Shown piece after piece: positions 47,064-57,778 of a DNA stretch of 64,000 nt. Each line of letters starts with the position of its first letter. Position 1 is the stretch's first letter. Location: the NCBI RefSeq assembly GCF_000507145.1, contig NZ_AYTO01000034.1, positions 310,001-374,000 on the forward strand, in the 5' to 3' direction. Source of the stretch: Bacillus tequilensis KCTC 13622. Lineage in GTDB: Bacteria > Bacillota > Bacilli > Bacillales > Bacillaceae. Below the pieces are notes generated by a model. That model was not told where the DNA came from, did not search any database, and saw only the letters and a list, made by a program, of their open reading frames with translations. The position numbers and the translations under genes were made by a program.

Positions 47064-47720
47064 ATGCTCAAAAAACAAACCGTTTGGCTATTAACAATGC
47101 TCAGTCTTGTCGTGGTGTTAAGCGTCTACTATATCATGTCGCCGGAAAGCAAAAATACCGTGCAAATGCAAAGTGAAAAAAGCGCATCTGACTCAGGAGA
47201 GGTCGCAACTGAAAAAGCGCCTGTTAAACAAGACACGAAGGAAAAAAGCGGTACAGAAACTGAAAAAGGAAAAGAAGATGGAACAAAGGGCACGAAAGAT
47301 TCATCAGCAGATAAGGAAACCTCCGCTGAAGCCAATGAAAAAGGAACTGTTGTAACAGAAACAGCCGACGATGATCTGTTTACGACATACCGCCTTGATT
47401 TAGAAGATGCCAGAAGCAAAGAAAGAGAAGAGCTGAACGCCATTGTGTCAAGCGATGACGCAACAGCAAAAGAAAAGAGCGCAGCATATGATAAAATGAC
47501 GGCTCTCAGTGAAGTGGAAGGAACAGAAAAACAGCTTGAAACCCTTATTAAAACACAAGGCTACGAAGACGCGCTTGTTAATGCTGAAGGAGATAAAATC
47601 AACATTACAGTCAAATCAGACAAACACTCCAAATCGAAAGCGACAGCCATTATAGACCTTGTGGCAAAAGAAATTAAAACAATGAAAGACGTCGCTGTTA
47701 CATTTGAGCCGTCTAAGTAA
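47064..47720 (+). CDS. spoIIIAH: Stage III sporulation protein SpoIIIAH
   Basis: 218 residues. One N-terminal membrane helix (about 7-25), a long disordered, charged linker rich in Lys, Glu and Thr (about 30-105) and a C-terminal ring-building domain (about 110-218) that binds forespore SpoIIQ LytM domain across the septum. GGAGGATTCATAA is just upstream. Last gene of the operon, followed by a terminator. Confidence 0.96.
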   Translation: MLKKQTVWLLTMLSLVVVLSVYYIMSPESKNTVQMQSEKSASDSGEVATEKAPVKQDTKEKSGTETEKGKEDGTKGTKDSSADKETSAEANEKGTVVTETADDDLFTTYRLDLEDARSKEREELNAIVSSDDATAKEKSAAYDKMTALSEVEGTEKQLETLIKTQGYEDALVNAEGDKINITVKSDKHSKSKATAIIDLVAKEIKTMKDVAVTFEPSK

Positions 47721-47735
47721 ATAAGAGAAAAACAC

Positions 47736-47758
47736 GCCCGCTTAAGCAGCGGGCTTTT
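47736..47758 (+). terminator. Terminator of the spoIIIA operon
   Basis: GCCCGC and GCGGGC around TTAAGCA, then TTTTGG; a moderate hairpin 15 bases after spoIIIAH. Confidence 0.75.
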
Positions 47759-47874
47759 GGCGTGACAATGATATTAGAGTTGAATTCAAAAGTCCGCTCC
47801 TGTAAGATAAACATAGTATGTACTTTTAGTAGTAACCTATAAAAAAGAAATTTCATACATAGGAGTGCGATTGA

Positions 47875-48348
47875 ATGTTAAATATGAAAGAAATCCACGA
47901 GCTGATAAAAGCAATTGATGAGTCTACAATTGACGAATTCGTATATGAAAATGAAGGTGTATCCTTAAAACTGAAAAAACATGAAGCAGGAACTGTTCAA
48001 GTCATGCAGCAGGCACCTGCTGCACCTGTACAGGCACAGGCTCCGCAGGCGGTTCAGCAGCAAGCAGCGCCGGCACCTGCTCAAGAAGCACCGAAGCAAG
48101 ATGAGAATTTGCATAAAATCACTTCACCAATGGTAGGGACGTTTTATGCATCTTCATCACCGGAAGCAGGCCCGTATGTAACAGCCGGTTCAAAAGTAAA
48201 TGAAAACACAGTTGTCTGCATTGTAGAAGCGATGAAGCTTTTCAACGAAATCGAAGCCGAAGTAAAAGGTGAAATTGTTGAAGTATTAGCAGAAAACGGC
48301 CAGCTGGTTGAATACGGACAACCTCTATTTCTTGTGAAAGCAGAGTAA
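47875..48348 (+). CDS. accB: Biotin carboxyl carrier protein of acetyl-CoA carboxylase
   Basis: 157 residues behind CATAGGAGTGCGATTGA. N-terminal helical region, then an Ala/Pro/Gln-rich flexible linker (about 45-73: [16 protein letters not shown] onward) and the biotinyl domain with Lys121 in the EAMKLF motif. Carries CO2 from AccC to AccDA in fatty-acid synthesis. The linker is slightly shorter than in 168 as I recall, typical variation. Operon with accC. Confidence 0.97.
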   Translation: MLNMKEIHELIKAIDESTIDEFVYENEGVSLKLKKHEAGTVQVMQQAPAAPVQAQAPQAVQQQAAPAPAQEAPKQDENLHKITSPMVGTFYASSSPEAGPYVTAGSKVNENTVVCIVEAMKLFNEIEAEVKGEIVEVLAENGQLVEYGQPLFLVKAE

Positions 48349-48359
48349 GGAGACTTAAC

Positions 48360-49712
48360 ATGATTAAAAAGCTATTGATCGCCAACCGAGGAGAAATTGC
48401 TGTCAGAATCATCAGAGCCTGCAAAGAGCTCGGAATTGAGACTGTCGCTGTTTATTCAGAAGCTGATAAAGATGCCCTTCATGTTCAAATGGCCGATGAA
48501 GCTTTTTGTATTGGACCGAAAGCATCAAAAGACAGCTATTTAAACGTTACTAATATTGTGAGTGTTGCGAAACTGACAGGCACGGACGCTATTCATCCGG
48601 GATATGGATTTTTAGCTGAAAATGCCGATTTCGCTGAATTATGTGAAGAAGTTAACGTCATATTTGTCGGCCCGAGTGCTGACGCCATTTCAAAAATGGG
48701 AACAAAAGATGTTGCGCGGGAAACGATGAAGCAGGCTGGCGTGCCAATCGTGCCGGGATCACAAGGAATTATAGAAAATGTGGAAGAAGCGGTTTCGCTT
48801 GCTAATGAAATTGGGTATCCTGTTATTATAAAAGCCACTGCAGGCGGAGGCGGAAAAGGGATCAGGGTTGCCCGCACTGAAGAGGAACTGATTAACGGCA
48901 TTAAGATTACACAGCAGGAAGCCGCAACAGCATTCGGCAATCCAGGTGTATACATCGAAAAATACATAGAAGATTTTCGCCATGTTGAGATCCAGGTGCT
49001 TGCCGATAACTACGGAAATACCATTCATTTAGGGGAACGCGACTGCTCGATTCAAAGACGCCTGCAAAAGCTTTTGGAAGAATCGCCATCTCCTGCCCTT
49101 GATTCAGAAATCCGGGAGCAGATGGGAGATGCAGCGGTAAAGGCTGCAAAAGCGGTTGGCTATACAGGTGCTGGAACAGTTGAATTTATTTATGACTACA
49201 ATGAACAGCGCTATTACTTCATGGAAATGAACACGAGAATCCAGGTAGAGCACCCAGTCACAGAAATGGTAACGGGAACTGATTTGATTAAGGAACAAAT
49301 CAAAGTGGCATCGGGAATGGAACTGAGCCTCAAGCAAGAAGATGTTGAATTTGAAGGCTGGGCTATCGAATGCCGAATTAACGCAGAAAATCCAAGTAAA
49401 AATTTTATGCCGTCACCTGGTGAAATTAAAATGTACCTGCCTCCTGGCGGTCTTGGCGTCCGTATTGATTCAGCTGTGTACCCGGGCTATTCCATTCCAC
49501 CGTATTACGACAGCATGATTGCAAAAGTAATCACATACGGAAAAACGAGGGATGAAGCGATTTCCCGCATGAAGCGCGCGTTAAGCGAATTCGTCATCGA
49601 AGGCGTTGAGACGACAATCCCGTTCCACTTAAAACTGCTTGAACACGAAACATTTGTGAGCGGAGAGTTTAATACGAAATTTTTAGAAACATATGATGTA
49701 ATGGGCTCATAA
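48360..49712 (+). CDS. accC: Biotin carboxylase subunit of acetyl-CoA carboxylase
   Basis: 450 residues behind AAGGAGACTTAAC. ATP-grasp enzyme: [19 protein letters not shown], the glycine-rich loop [11 protein letters not shown], the catalytic [17 protein letters not shown] segment. It carboxylates biotin on AccB using bicarbonate and ATP. Eleven bases after accB. Followed closely by yqhY. Confidence 0.98.
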   Translation: MIKKLLIANRGEIAVRIIRACKELGIETVAVYSEADKDALHVQMADEAFCIGPKASKDSYLNVTNIVSVAKLTGTDAIHPGYGFLAENADFAELCEEVNVIFVGPSADAISKMGTKDVARETMKQAGVPIVPGSQGIIENVEEAVSLANEIGYPVIIKATAGGGGKGIRVARTEEELINGIKITQQEAATAFGNPGVYIEKYIEDFRHVEIQVLADNYGNTIHLGERDCSIQRRLQKLLEESPSPALDSEIREQMGDAAVKAAKAVGYTGAGTVEFIYDYNEQRYYFMEMNTRIQVEHPVTEMVTGTDLIKEQIKVASGMELSLKQEDVEFEGWAIECRINAENPSKNFMPSPGEIKMYLPPGGLGVRIDSAVYPGYSIPPYYDSMIAKVITYGKTRDEAISRMKRALSEFVIEGVETTIPFHLKLLEHETFVSGEFNTKFLETYDVMGS

Positions 49713-49732
49713 TTTTTATGGAGGTGAATTGA

Positions 49733-50140
49733 ATGAAAGACAATAGCTTGCTTAAAATGGATCAAGAAGATACGCATTTGGGTAAGGTTGAGATTGCACC
49801 GGAAGTCATTGAAGTTATTTCCGGCATTGCAGCCTCTGAAGTTGACGGTGTTGCCGAAATGCGAGGAAACTTTGCGACAGGCGTCGTCGAACGCTTCGGT
49901 AAAGTGAATCATGGCAAAGGTGTCAAAGTCGACCTGGCGGATGACGGAATTACGATCGATGTTTACTGTGTCGTGTCATTCGGTGTTTCCATTCCGAAAG
50001 TTGCAGCGTCCGTTCAGGAAAACATTCGTCAAACCTTATTAAATATGACGTCTCTTGCGATTAATGAAATCAATATTCACATCGTCGGCATTCAATTTGA
50101 CACAAAAGCCCAGGAAGTCCAAATCGACGAAGAAATGTAA
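49733..50140 (+). CDS. yqhY: Asp23-family protein YqhY
   Basis: 135 residues behind TGGAGGTGAATTGA. Asp23/DUF322 domain with GKVEIAPEVIEVISGIAASEVDGV and VDVYCVVSFGVSIPKVA-like strands. In B. subtilis yqhY sits with accB-accC and its deletion is reported to upset acetyl-CoA carboxylase control with suppressors in acc genes; its place here, 20 bases after accC, supports such a link. Cytosolic. A terminator follows 15 bases after the stop. Confidence 0.92.
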   Translation: MKDNSLLKMDQEDTHLGKVEIAPEVIEVISGIAASEVDGVAEMRGNFATGVVERFGKVNHGKGVKVDLADDGITIDVYCVVSFGVSIPKVAASVQENIRQTLLNMTSLAINEINIHIVGIQFDTKAQEVQIDEEM

Positions 50141-50153
50141 ATGGCTTAACACG

Positions 50154-50187
50154 AAACCAAGGGGAGGGCGGCCCTTTGGTTTTTTTA
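50154..50187 (+). terminator. Terminator of accB-accC-yqhY
   Basis: AAACCAAGGGG and CCCTTTGGTTT with AGGGCGGC in the middle, then T4. The remaining ~210 bases up to nusB are AT-rich and hold a TATGAT-like -10 around 50347; I see no gene there. Confidence 0.75.
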
Positions 50188-50403
50188 CACGTTACCCTTT
50201 ATTTCAAAGCATGAAGAAAGCCGGCTCAAGGCAGCCGAGTTTCTTCATGATCGTGAAATCCGAATGATCATATTAAGGTGTTTGAAAATATTCGGTAATA
50301 GGGCGGAAAACCTTGATTTCAATATGCGGATGCGAAAAAAATATGTTATGATCTCTTTGTGGCTTAACGACAAGCGGATAAAGAGGATCAAAGGAGAAAG
50401 AAA

Positions 50404-50799
50404 ATGAAAAGAAGAACAGCAAGAGAAAAAGCTTTGCAGGCACTATTTCAAATTGATGTCAGCGATATTGCAGTGAATGAAGCCATCGAACACGCACTGG
50501 ATGAAGAAAAAACAGATCCTTTCTTTGAACAGCTTGTACACGGGGTATTGGAACACCAAGTCCAGCTGGATGAAATGATCTCCAAGCATCTTGTGAATTG
50601 GAAGCTTGATCGGATTGCCAATGTTGACCGCGCGATTTTACGTTTGGCAGCATACGAAATGGCATATGCTGAAGACATTCCGGTGAATGTCTCTATGAAC
50701 GAAGCAATTGAGCTGGCAAAACGGTTTGGTGATGACAAAGCGACAAAGTTTGTAAACGGGGTTCTTTCTAACATTAAATCTGATATTGAACAATCATAG
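50404..50799 (+). CDS. nusB: Transcription antitermination factor NusB
   Basis: 131 residues behind AAAGGAGAAAGAAA. All-helical NusB domain with the Arg-rich start [35 protein letters not shown] and the signature [27 protein letters not shown]. It binds boxA RNA with NusE (S10) and is needed for rRNA antitermination. Also listed as yqhZ. Leads a folD-xseA-xseB-ispA neighbourhood. Confidence 0.97.
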   Translation: MKRRTAREKALQALFQIDVSDIAVNEAIEHALDEEKTDPFFEQLVHGVLEHQVQLDEMISKHLVNWKLDRIANVDRAILRLAAYEMAYAEDIPVNVSMNEAIELAKRFGDDKATKFVNGVLSNIKSDIEQS

Positions 50800-50810
50800 G
50801 AGGAAAGAAA

Positions 50811-51662
50811 ATGACTGCAACAATCATCGACGGAAAAGAAACGGCTAGAGAAAAACGCGAACAATTGGCAAAAGAGGTAGAAGAGCTTAAAAAGCAAGGC
50901 GTCACTCCAGGGCTTGCGGTTATTTTGATTGGAGATGATCCTGCTTCTCACTCTTACGTGCGAGGAAAGAAAAAAGCGGCTGAAACGATGGGAATGAATT
51001 TCAAGCTCGATCAATTTGACAGCAGCCTCACAGAAGCTGAACTGCTTTCCATTATCGATCAGTACAATCAAGATCCTGAGTTTCACGGCATTCTCGTTCA
51101 ACTTCCGCTTCCAGACCACATTTCTGAAAAAGCGGTGATTGAACGTATCTCTCCTGATAAAGATGTAGACGGTTTTCATCCATTAAACGTAGGGAAAATG
51201 CTGCTTGGCGAAGATACGTTTCTTCCTTGTACGCCTCACGGAATTGTTGAGCTTTTGAAGAAAACCAATATTGACCTTTCCGGTAAAGAAGTTGTTGTAG
51301 TCGGCCGAAGCAATATTGTCGGCAAACCTGTCGGCCAGCTTTTATTAAATGAAAACGCGACGGTTACTTACTGTCATTCAAGAACAGAAAATATGACAGA
51401 ACATACGAAAAAAGCGGACATCCTGGTGGTGGCAGTCGGCAGAGCCAATTTCATCAGCGCAGACCAGATCAAAGAGGGCGCTGTTGTCATTGACGTCGGT
51501 GTGAATCGTCTGGAAAGCGGAAAGCTTTGCGGAGACGTTGAATTTGAAGGGGCGAAGGAAAAGGCATCCTTCATCACGCCGGTTCCGGGCGGAGTAGGTC
51601 CGATGACCATCACGATGCTTGCGCATAATACTGTTAAATCTGCGAAACGTACGTTATCATAG
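50811..51662 (+). CDS. folD: Methylene-THF dehydrogenase/methenyl-THF cyclohydrolase
   Basis: 283 residues behind TAGGAGGAAAGAAA. Catalytic Tyr-Lys pair in [16 protein letters not shown] (about residues 45-60), GILVQLPLP signature, and NADP-binding PVGQLLLN and [13 protein letters not shown]. Interconverts 5,10-methylene- and 10-formyl-THF, central to one-carbon metabolism together with the gcv operon and yqgN in this same window. Eleven bases after nusB. Confidence 0.98.
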   Translation: MTATIIDGKETAREKREQLAKEVEELKKQGVTPGLAVILIGDDPASHSYVRGKKKAAETMGMNFKLDQFDSSLTEAELLSIIDQYNQDPEFHGILVQLPLPDHISEKAVIERISPDKDVDGFHPLNVGKMLLGEDTFLPCTPHGIVELLKKTNIDLSGKEVVVVGRSNIVGKPVGQLLLNENATVTYCHSRTENMTEHTKKADILVVAVGRANFISADQIKEGAVVIDVGVNRLESGKLCGDVEFEGAKEKASFITPVPGGVGPMTITMLAHNTVKSAKRTLS

Positions 51663-51717
51663 ATTATTGGAGATATTCACAGGCGAAATGTTTACCAGCC
51701 GTGAATATGAGCACGAT

Positions 51718-51756
51718 ACCCGCTTCTTCAGGCTCCTATGCCAGAGCGGGTTTTCT
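51718..51756 (+). terminator. Terminator after folD
   Basis: ACCCGCT and AGCGGGT bound a 20-base loop, then TTTCTTT. The 135-base gap to xseA has no other element that I can name. Confidence 0.7.
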
Positions 51757-51797
51757 TTAGTTATGGTGCAGGAATGCTTATGAGAGGAGTTTGAGAC

Positions 51798-53144
51798 ATG
51801 GGCGAAACAGCGTATGTTACTGTCTCAGCGCTGACAAAGTATATAAAACGAAAATTCGATGTAGATCCTCACCTTGAAAATATTTGGATTAAAGGCGAAT
51901 TATCGAATGTCAAAATACACACAAGAGGCCACATTTATTTCACATTGAAAGACGAAAACGCCAGAATGCAGTCGGTGATGTTCGCGAGGCAAAGCGAGCG
52001 TCTGCCTTTTAAGCCTGAAAACGGCATGAAGGTGCTGGTCAGAGGCGGAATTTCTGTATATGAACCGAGCGGAAACTATCAGCTATATGCCAAAGAAATG
52101 CAGCCTGACGGGGTCGGAGCGCTTTATTTAGCGTATGAAGAGCTAAAAAAGAAGCTTGCCGGAGAAGGTTTATTTGACGACCGTTACAAAAAACAAATCC
52201 CCGCATTTCCAGCCACAATCGGGGTTGTGACATCTCCGACGGGTGCCGCTGTCAGAGACGTCATTACAACTCTAAAAAGAAGATATCCCCTTGTAAAAGT
52301 CATTGTTCTTCCAGCGCTCGTACAAGGCGAAAATGCGAGCAGATCTATCGTAAAGCGCATAGAAGAGGCAAATGAAAAACAGATTTGCGATGTATTAATT
52401 GTCGGGAGAGGCGGCGGTTCGATAGAAGAACTGTGGGCGTTTAATGAAGAAATTGTAGCACGCGCGATCTTTGCATCCGGCATTCCGATTATATCGGCGG
52501 TCGGGCACGAAACGGACTTTACGATCAGTGATTTTGTCGCTGATATCAGAGCCGCAACACCGACAGGAGCAGCTGAGATTGCTGTACCGCATACCACTGA
52601 TTTAATCGAACGGACAAAAACAGCGGAAGTCAGAATGACAAGAGCGATGCAGCAGCACCTTGGCCAGAAAAAAGAACGGATTCAATCGCTGCAATCCTCG
52701 TATGCCTTTCGTTTTCCAAAACGGTTGTACGCACAAAAAGAGCAGCAGTTTGATCTTGCTTATCAGCAGTTTCAGGCACAGCTTACCGCTCTTTTAGATC
52801 GAAAAAACAGACAGCTTGAGCGTGAAACATACAGATTAGAGGCCCTTCATCCTCATGAACAGCTGAAGCAAGCAAAAACACGCTACGAAGAACAAACAAA
52901 CCAGCTGAAAAAAAATATGTCCATCCAAATGAAGCAGCTGCACTCCCAATTTCAATCCGTTCTTGGCAAGCTGAATGCGTTAAGTCCTCTTCAAGTGATG
53001 GAAAGAGGATACAGCTTGGCTTATAAAGAAGACGAACTCATTAAAAGTGTCAGTCAGATAGAAGAGAAGGACCAGCTTGAGGTCAAGCTGAAGGATGGCG
53101 TTGTGACCTGCGAAGTATTAGAAAAGAGAGGGGAAGAAAAATGA
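51798..53144 (+). CDS. xseA: Exodeoxyribonuclease VII large subunit
   Basis: 448 residues behind GAGAGGAGTTTGAGAC. N-terminal OB-fold ([20 protein letters not shown]), catalytic core with [29 protein letters not shown] and [20 protein letters not shown], then a long coiled-coil (about 270-390) that carries XseB subunits. Degrades single-strand DNA in both directions. It overlaps xseB by four bases. Confidence 0.97.
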
Positions 53145-53395
53145 CAGACGTGAAAAAAAATGAAAACATGACATTTGAAGAGGCGATGAAAGGGCTTGAG
53201 AGCATTGTGTCAAAGCTTGAAGAGGGCGATGTGCCTTTAGAGCAAGCAATTAACTATTTTCAGGAAGGAATGGCTCTTTCAAAAATGTGTCACGAAAAGC
53301 TGCAAAAAGTTGAAAAACAAATGGACTTCATTTTGAAAGAAGACGGCGAACTGGCACCTTTTAGTGTTCAGGAGGAAGACGAAGGTGACAAATAA
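53141..53395 (+). CDS. xseB: Exodeoxyribonuclease VII small subunit
   Basis: 84 residues; start ATGA overlaps the xseA stop. Family motif [20 protein letters not shown] and the second helix [17 protein letters not shown]; short acidic end. Several copies coat the XseA coiled-coil. It overlaps ispA by 11 bases. Confidence 0.96.
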
Positions 53396-54275
53396 TTTAA
53401 CGAGCTTTCTGGCGGAGCGGAAAGAAACGATTGAAAAACAGCTTTATGTCTATACAGAAAAGCTTGATATGCCGGACTCATTAAAAAAATCTATGCTCTA
53501 TTCCCTTGAGGCTGGAGGAAAGCGGCTGCGTCCTCTCATTGTACTGGCCGTTTTAAACGCATATGGTAAAGGTGAAAAAGACGGTATACCGGTCGGATGT
53601 GCCGTTGAAATGATTCATACGTATTCGTTAATTCATGATGATCTTCCTTGTATGGATGATGACGATTTGCGCCGCGGGAAGCCGACAAACCATAAAGTGT
53701 TTGGTGAAGCGACAGCGGTATTAGCGGGTGACGGGCTTCTAACAGAAAGCTTTAAGCTGATCACCTCCCACGTGTCAGACGAGGTGTCAGCAGAGAAGCG
53801 CCTTCGGCTTGTGAATGAACTGATTTCAGCGGCAGGCACTGAAGGCATGGTCGGGGGACAAGTAGCTGATATGGAAGCGGAAAACCGTCAAGTTACGCTT
53901 GAGGAACTCGAATCCATTCATGAGCGGAAAACGGCCAAACTCCTTGGTTTTTGCATAATCGCCGGTGCTATTTTGGCGGATGCGCCTGAGGAAGACATCG
54001 AAACGCTGCGTACCTTCAGCAGCCACATTGGAATTGGCTTTCAAATCAGAGACGACATTTTAGATCTAGAAGGCAGTGAAGAGAAAATCGGCAAGCGAGT
54101 CGGCTCGGATACAACAAACGACAAATCGACGTACCCGTCACTCCTGTCACTGGAAGGGGCCAAACATAAATTGGATGTTCATATAAAAGAGGCGAAGCGT
54201 TTGATCGGCGGGCTCTCTCTTCAAAAAGACCTTTTATATGAGCTTTGTGATTTAATTGCGGCAAGAGATCATTAA
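53385..54275 (+). CDS. ispA: Farnesyl diphosphate synthase IspA
   Basis: 296 residues from a GTG at 53385 within xseB (GAGGAAGACGAAG upstream). All-helical prenyl synthase; first Asp-rich motif is [15 protein letters not shown], the second is [12 protein letters not shown]; Arg in GGKRLRPL. Makes C15 farnesyl diphosphate from IPP and DMAPP, feeding undecaprenyl, quinone and squalene-type products. Directly before dxs, which provides the precursor pathway. Confidence 0.97.
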
Positions 54276-54287
54276 AACGATCCTAAT

Positions 54288-54317
54288 TTGAAGCGGCTGC
54301 ACGAGATATGGTAAAAT
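54288..54317 (+). promoter_or_regulatory. Internal sigma-A promoter for dxs
   Basis: TTGAAG (54288-54293) and TAAAAT (54312-54317) with 18-bp spacing, just after ispA. It would create a leader of around 130 bases before the dxs start. Confidence 0.6.
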
Positions 54318-54453
54318 GTAAGCAGTTTATATGAAAAGTGAAAAGGAAAAGTGCGTTTGTCTTTTTTTATGTCTGAGATTGGCCATTGGCAGCTCGGCAT
54401 ACGGAAGACATGTATCATTGCAGAAATTCATGCTGAAAGTGAGTTGATCCGCT

Positions 54454-56355
54454 TTGGATCTTTTATCAATACAGGACCCGTCGTTTTTAAAAAACATGTC
54501 CATTGATGAATTAGAAAAATTAAGTGATGAAATCCGTCAATTTTTAATTACAACTTTATCTGCTTCCGGCGGCCACATCGGTCCAAACTTAGGTGTCGTT
54601 GAGCTTACTGTTGCATTGCATAAGGAATTTAACAGCCCGAAAGACAAATTTTTATGGGATGTAGGCCATCAATCGTATGTCCATAAGCTGCTGACAGGAC
54701 GCGGAAAAGAATTTGCGACGCTTCGCCAGTACAAAGGGCTTTGCGGATTTCCAAAGCGGAGTGAAAGCGAGCATGATGTGTGGGAAACCGGACACAGCTC
54801 AACTTCTCTTTCAGGCGCGATGGGAATGGCAGCAGCTCGTGATATTAAGGGAACGGATGAATTTATTATTCCGATCATTGGGGACGGCGCGCTGACCGGC
54901 GGAATGGCGCTTGAAGCCCTGAATCATATCGGCGACGAGAAAAAAGACATGATTGTCATTCTAAATGACAATGAAATGAGTATTGCACCGAATGTGGGCG
55001 CCATTCATTCTATGCTTGGGCGGCTGCGCACTGCCGGAAAATACCAGTGGGTGAAAGATGAGCTCGAATATTTGTTTAAAAAGATTCCGGCAGTTGGAGG
55101 CAAACTTGCCGCCACGGCGGAACGTGTCAAAGACAGCCTGAAATACATGCTCGTATCCGGAATGTTTTTTGAGGAGCTTGGTTTTACGTATTTAGGCCCG
55201 GTGGACGGACATTCTTACCATGAGCTGATTGAAAATCTTCAATACGCCAAAAAAACGAAGGGCCCTGTTCTCCTGCATGTCATCACGAAAAAAGGGAAGG
55301 GGTACAAACCGGCTGAAACCGATACGATCGGTACATGGCACGGGACCGGCCCTTATAAAATTAATACCGGTGACTTTGTAAAGCCGAAAGCCGCAGCTCC
55401 ATCATGGAGCGGCCTTGTCAGCGGCACTGTGCAGCGAATGGCACGCGAGGACGGACGGATTGTAGCCATTACGCCGGCTATGCCTGTCGGCTCAAAGCTT
55501 GAAGGCTTCGCGAAGGAATTCCCTGATCGCATGTTCGACGTAGGAATCGCAGAACAGCATGCCGCAACGATGGCAGCAGCTATGGCAATGCAGGGAATGA
55601 AACCATTTTTGGCGATTTATTCAACCTTCCTGCAAAGAGCGTATGACCAAGTGCTTCACGACATCTGCCGCCAAAATGCCAATGTGTTTATTGGAATAGA
55701 CCGTGCAGGACTCGTAGGCGCGGACGGAGAGACACATCAAGGCGTGTTTGATATTGCGTTTATGCGCCACATTCCAAACATGGTCTTAATGATGCCGAAA
55801 GATGAAAACGAAGGACAGCATATGGTTCATACCGCACTCAGCTATGACGAAGGCCCGATTGCGATGCGTTTTCCGCGGGGAAACGGACTCGGCGTAAAAA
55901 TGGATGAACAGCTCAAAACGATTCCGCTTGGGACGTGGGAAGTGCTGCGCCCGGGAAACGATGCTGTCATCTTAACATTTGGAACAACGATCGAAATGGC
56001 GCTTGAAGCTGCTGAAGAGCTGCAAAAAGAAGGCCTCTCCGTGCGCGTTGTGAATGCGCGTTTTATTAAGCCGATTGATGAAAAGATGATGAAGAGTATC
56101 CTAAAAGAAGGCTTGCCGATTTTAACGATTGAAGAAGCGGTCTTAGAAGGCGGTTTCGGAAGCTCGATTTTAGAATTTGCTCATGATCAAGGTGAATATC
56201 ATACACCAATCGATAGAATGGGCATTCCCGATCGATTTATCGAACACGGAAGTGTAACGGCGCTACTTGAAGAAATTGGACTGACAAAACAGCAGACGGC
56301 AAACCGCATTAGATTAATGATGCCGCCGAAGACACACAAAGGAATTGGATCATGA
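54454..56355 (+). CDS. dxs: 1-deoxy-D-xylulose-5-phosphate synthase
   Basis: 633 residues from a TTG start; GAAAGTGAG lies 14 bases upstream, so the ribosome site is weak. Thiamine diphosphate motif [15 protein letters not shown] (about 150) and [19 protein letters not shown] in the transketolase domains; the conserved catalytic Glu in [11 protein letters not shown]. Condenses pyruvate and glyceraldehyde-3-P, first step of the MEP isoprenoid route. Overlaps yqxC by four bases. Confidence 0.98.
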   Translation: MDLLSIQDPSFLKNMSIDELEKLSDEIRQFLITTLSASGGHIGPNLGVVELTVALHKEFNSPKDKFLWDVGHQSYVHKLLTGRGKEFATLRQYKGLCGFPKRSESEHDVWETGHSSTSLSGAMGMAAARDIKGTDEFIIPIIGDGALTGGMALEALNHIGDEKKDMIVILNDNEMSIAPNVGAIHSMLGRLRTAGKYQWVKDELEYLFKKIPAVGGKLAATAERVKDSLKYMLVSGMFFEELGFTYLGPVDGHSYHELIENLQYAKKTKGPVLLHVITKKGKGYKPAETDTIGTWHGTGPYKINTGDFVKPKAAAPSWSGLVSGTVQRMAREDGRIVAITPAMPVGSKLEGFAKEFPDRMFDVGIAEQHAATMAAAMAMQGMKPFLAIYSTFLQRAYDQVLHDICRQNANVFIGIDRAGLVGADGETHQGVFDIAFMRHIPNMVLMMPKDENEGQHMVHTALSYDEGPIAMRFPRGNGLGVKMDEQLKTIPLGTWEVLRPGNDAVILTFGTTIEMALEAAEELQKEGLSVRVVNARFIKPIDEKMMKSILKEGLPILTIEEAVLEGGFGSSILEFAHDQGEYHTPIDRMGIPDRFIEHGSVTALLEEIGLTKQQTANRIRLMMPPKTHKGIGS

Positions 56356-57197
56356 CGTCAAAGAAAGAACGATTAGATGTATTACTAGTAGAAAGAGGGC
56401 TGGCCGAGACGCGGGAAAAAGCCAAGAGAGCCGTTATGGCGGGGATCGTCTATTCAAACGAAAACCGCTTGGACAAGCCTGGGGAAAAGATTGACCGCGA
56501 CCTTCCTTTAACGGTTAAAGGAAACCCGCTGAAATATGTAAGCAGAGGCGGTTTGAAGCTTGAAAAAGCGCTGAAGGAGTTTCCCGTCTCTGTGAAGGAC
56601 AAAATCATGATTGATATTGGCTCTTCCACTGGCGGTTTTACGGACTGCGCCCTGCAAAATGGAGCGAAACAGTCATATGCAGTAGATGTAGGCTACAATC
56701 AGCTTGCATGGAAGCTCAGACAGGATGAACGGGTCGTCGTGATGGAACGGACGAACTTCCGTTATGCAACACCGGCAGACTTTACTAAGGGCATGCCGGA
56801 GTTTGCCACAATTGATGTGTCCTTTATTTCACTGCGGCTCATCCTGCCCGTTCTCAAAACATTGCTTGTACCGGACAGCGACTGCATGGCTCTTGTTAAG
56901 CCGCAGTTTGAAGCGGGACGGGAATCAGTCGGCAAAAAAGGGATTGTCAGAGACCCTAAAGTGCATGCTGATGTTCTGAAGCGAATGATCAGTTTTTCTG
57001 CGGCTGAAGGCTATATCTGCCAAGGCCTGTCATTTTCACCGATTACGGGAGGAGACGGAAATATCGAATTCCTCCTTCATTTGCATTGGCCGGGAGAAGG
57101 ACAGGAAGGACAGGAGCTGTCGGAAGAAGAGATCAATCGCGTTGTTGAAGAGGCGCATAAGACGTTAAAAGAAAAAAAAGCAGATGTACCGGAATAA
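56352..57197 (+). CDS. yqxC: TlyA-type rRNA/RNA methyltransferase YqxC
   Basis: 281 residues starting ATGA inside the dxs end. N-terminal S4 RNA-binding domain ([20 protein letters not shown]) and FtsJ-like methyltransferase with SAM loop [12 protein letters not shown] and catalytic Lys/Asp in KPQFEAGRE and IDVSFIS. Family members (TlyA) 2'-O-methylate rRNA in mycobacteria; some are called hemolysins. Here an RNA methylase is most likely; target not shown. Stop lies in a perfect terminator palindrome. Confidence 0.92.
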   Translation: MTSKKERLDVLLVERGLAETREKAKRAVMAGIVYSNENRLDKPGEKIDRDLPLTVKGNPLKYVSRGGLKLEKALKEFPVSVKDKIMIDIGSSTGGFTDCALQNGAKQSYAVDVGYNQLAWKLRQDERVVVMERTNFRYATPADFTKGMPEFATIDVSFISLRLILPVLKTLLVPDSDCMALVKPQFEAGRESVGKKGIVRDPKVHADVLKRMISFSAAEGYICQGLSFSPITGGDGNIEFLLHLHWPGEGQEGQELSEEEINRVVEEAHKTLKEKKADVPE

Positions 57198-57221
57198 TAG
57201 GGCGCTATTATTCCTTTTTTC
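57191..57221 (+). terminator. Terminator of the nusB/dxs-yqxC transcript
   Basis: GGAATAATAG and CTATTATTCC form a perfect 10-bp stem with a 4-base loop, then TTTTTT. It includes the yqxC stop. Confidence 0.93.
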
Positions 57222-57293
57222 TGCATTCATGTACAATTTGCAGAGAATCATATAACATAAAAGAACAGATAAGCTGGAAATAGAGGTGCTTAC

Positions 57294-57743
57294 ATGAACA
57301 AAGGCCAGAGGCATATTAAAATCAGAGAGATCATTACAAGCAATGAAATCGAAACGCAGGATGAATTGGTCGACATGCTGAAGCAGGATGGATACAAAGT
57401 AACACAAGCCACGGTTTCACGTGATATTAAAGAACTTCACCTTGTGAAAGTGCCTACGAATAACGGCTCATACAAATACAGTCTTCCGGCAGACCAGCGT
57501 TTCAACCCGCTGTCCAAGCTGAAGCGGGCATTGATGGACGCATTTGTGAAAATAGACTCAGCAAGCCATATGATTGTGCTGAAAACGATGCCAGGCAACG
57601 CTCAGGCAATCGGGGCGCTGATGGATAACCTGGACTGGGATGAAATAATGGGGACCATTTGCGGAGATGACACGATTTTAATTATTTGCCGGACTCCTGA
57701 AGATACAGACGGCGTAAAAAACAGGCTGCTTGAGCTGCTGTAA
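57294..57743 (+). CDS. ahrC: Arginine repressor/activator AhrC (ArgR)
   Basis: 149 residues behind ATAGAGGTGCTTAC. N-terminal winged HTH ([34 protein letters not shown]) and C-terminal arginine-binding hexamerisation domain with the conserved [20 protein letters not shown] and [12 protein letters not shown]. Represses arginine biosynthesis and activates catabolic rocABC and rocDEF. Between yqxC and recN, an order typical in Firmicutes. Confidence 0.97.
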   Translation: MNKGQRHIKIREIITSNEIETQDELVDMLKQDGYKVTQATVSRDIKELHLVKVPTNNGSYKYSLPADQRFNPLSKLKRALMDAFVKIDSASHMIVLKTMPGNAQAIGALMDNLDWDEIMGTICGDDTILIICRTPEDTDGVKNRLLELL

Positions 57744-57778
57744 GAGAAATCTAACAAAGATAAGAGGTGTAATGCTGT

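Noticed and set aside
50448-51179. 243-codon open frame on the minus strand opposite nusB and folD
   Set aside because: It lies fully antisense to two certain genes, with low-complexity Ser/Phe/Arg composition typical of a shadow frame and no ribosome site.
54331-54447. 38-codon ORF upstream of dxs as a separate gene
   Set aside because: No ribosome site and no recognisable product; kept only as a possible leader ORF in the findings.
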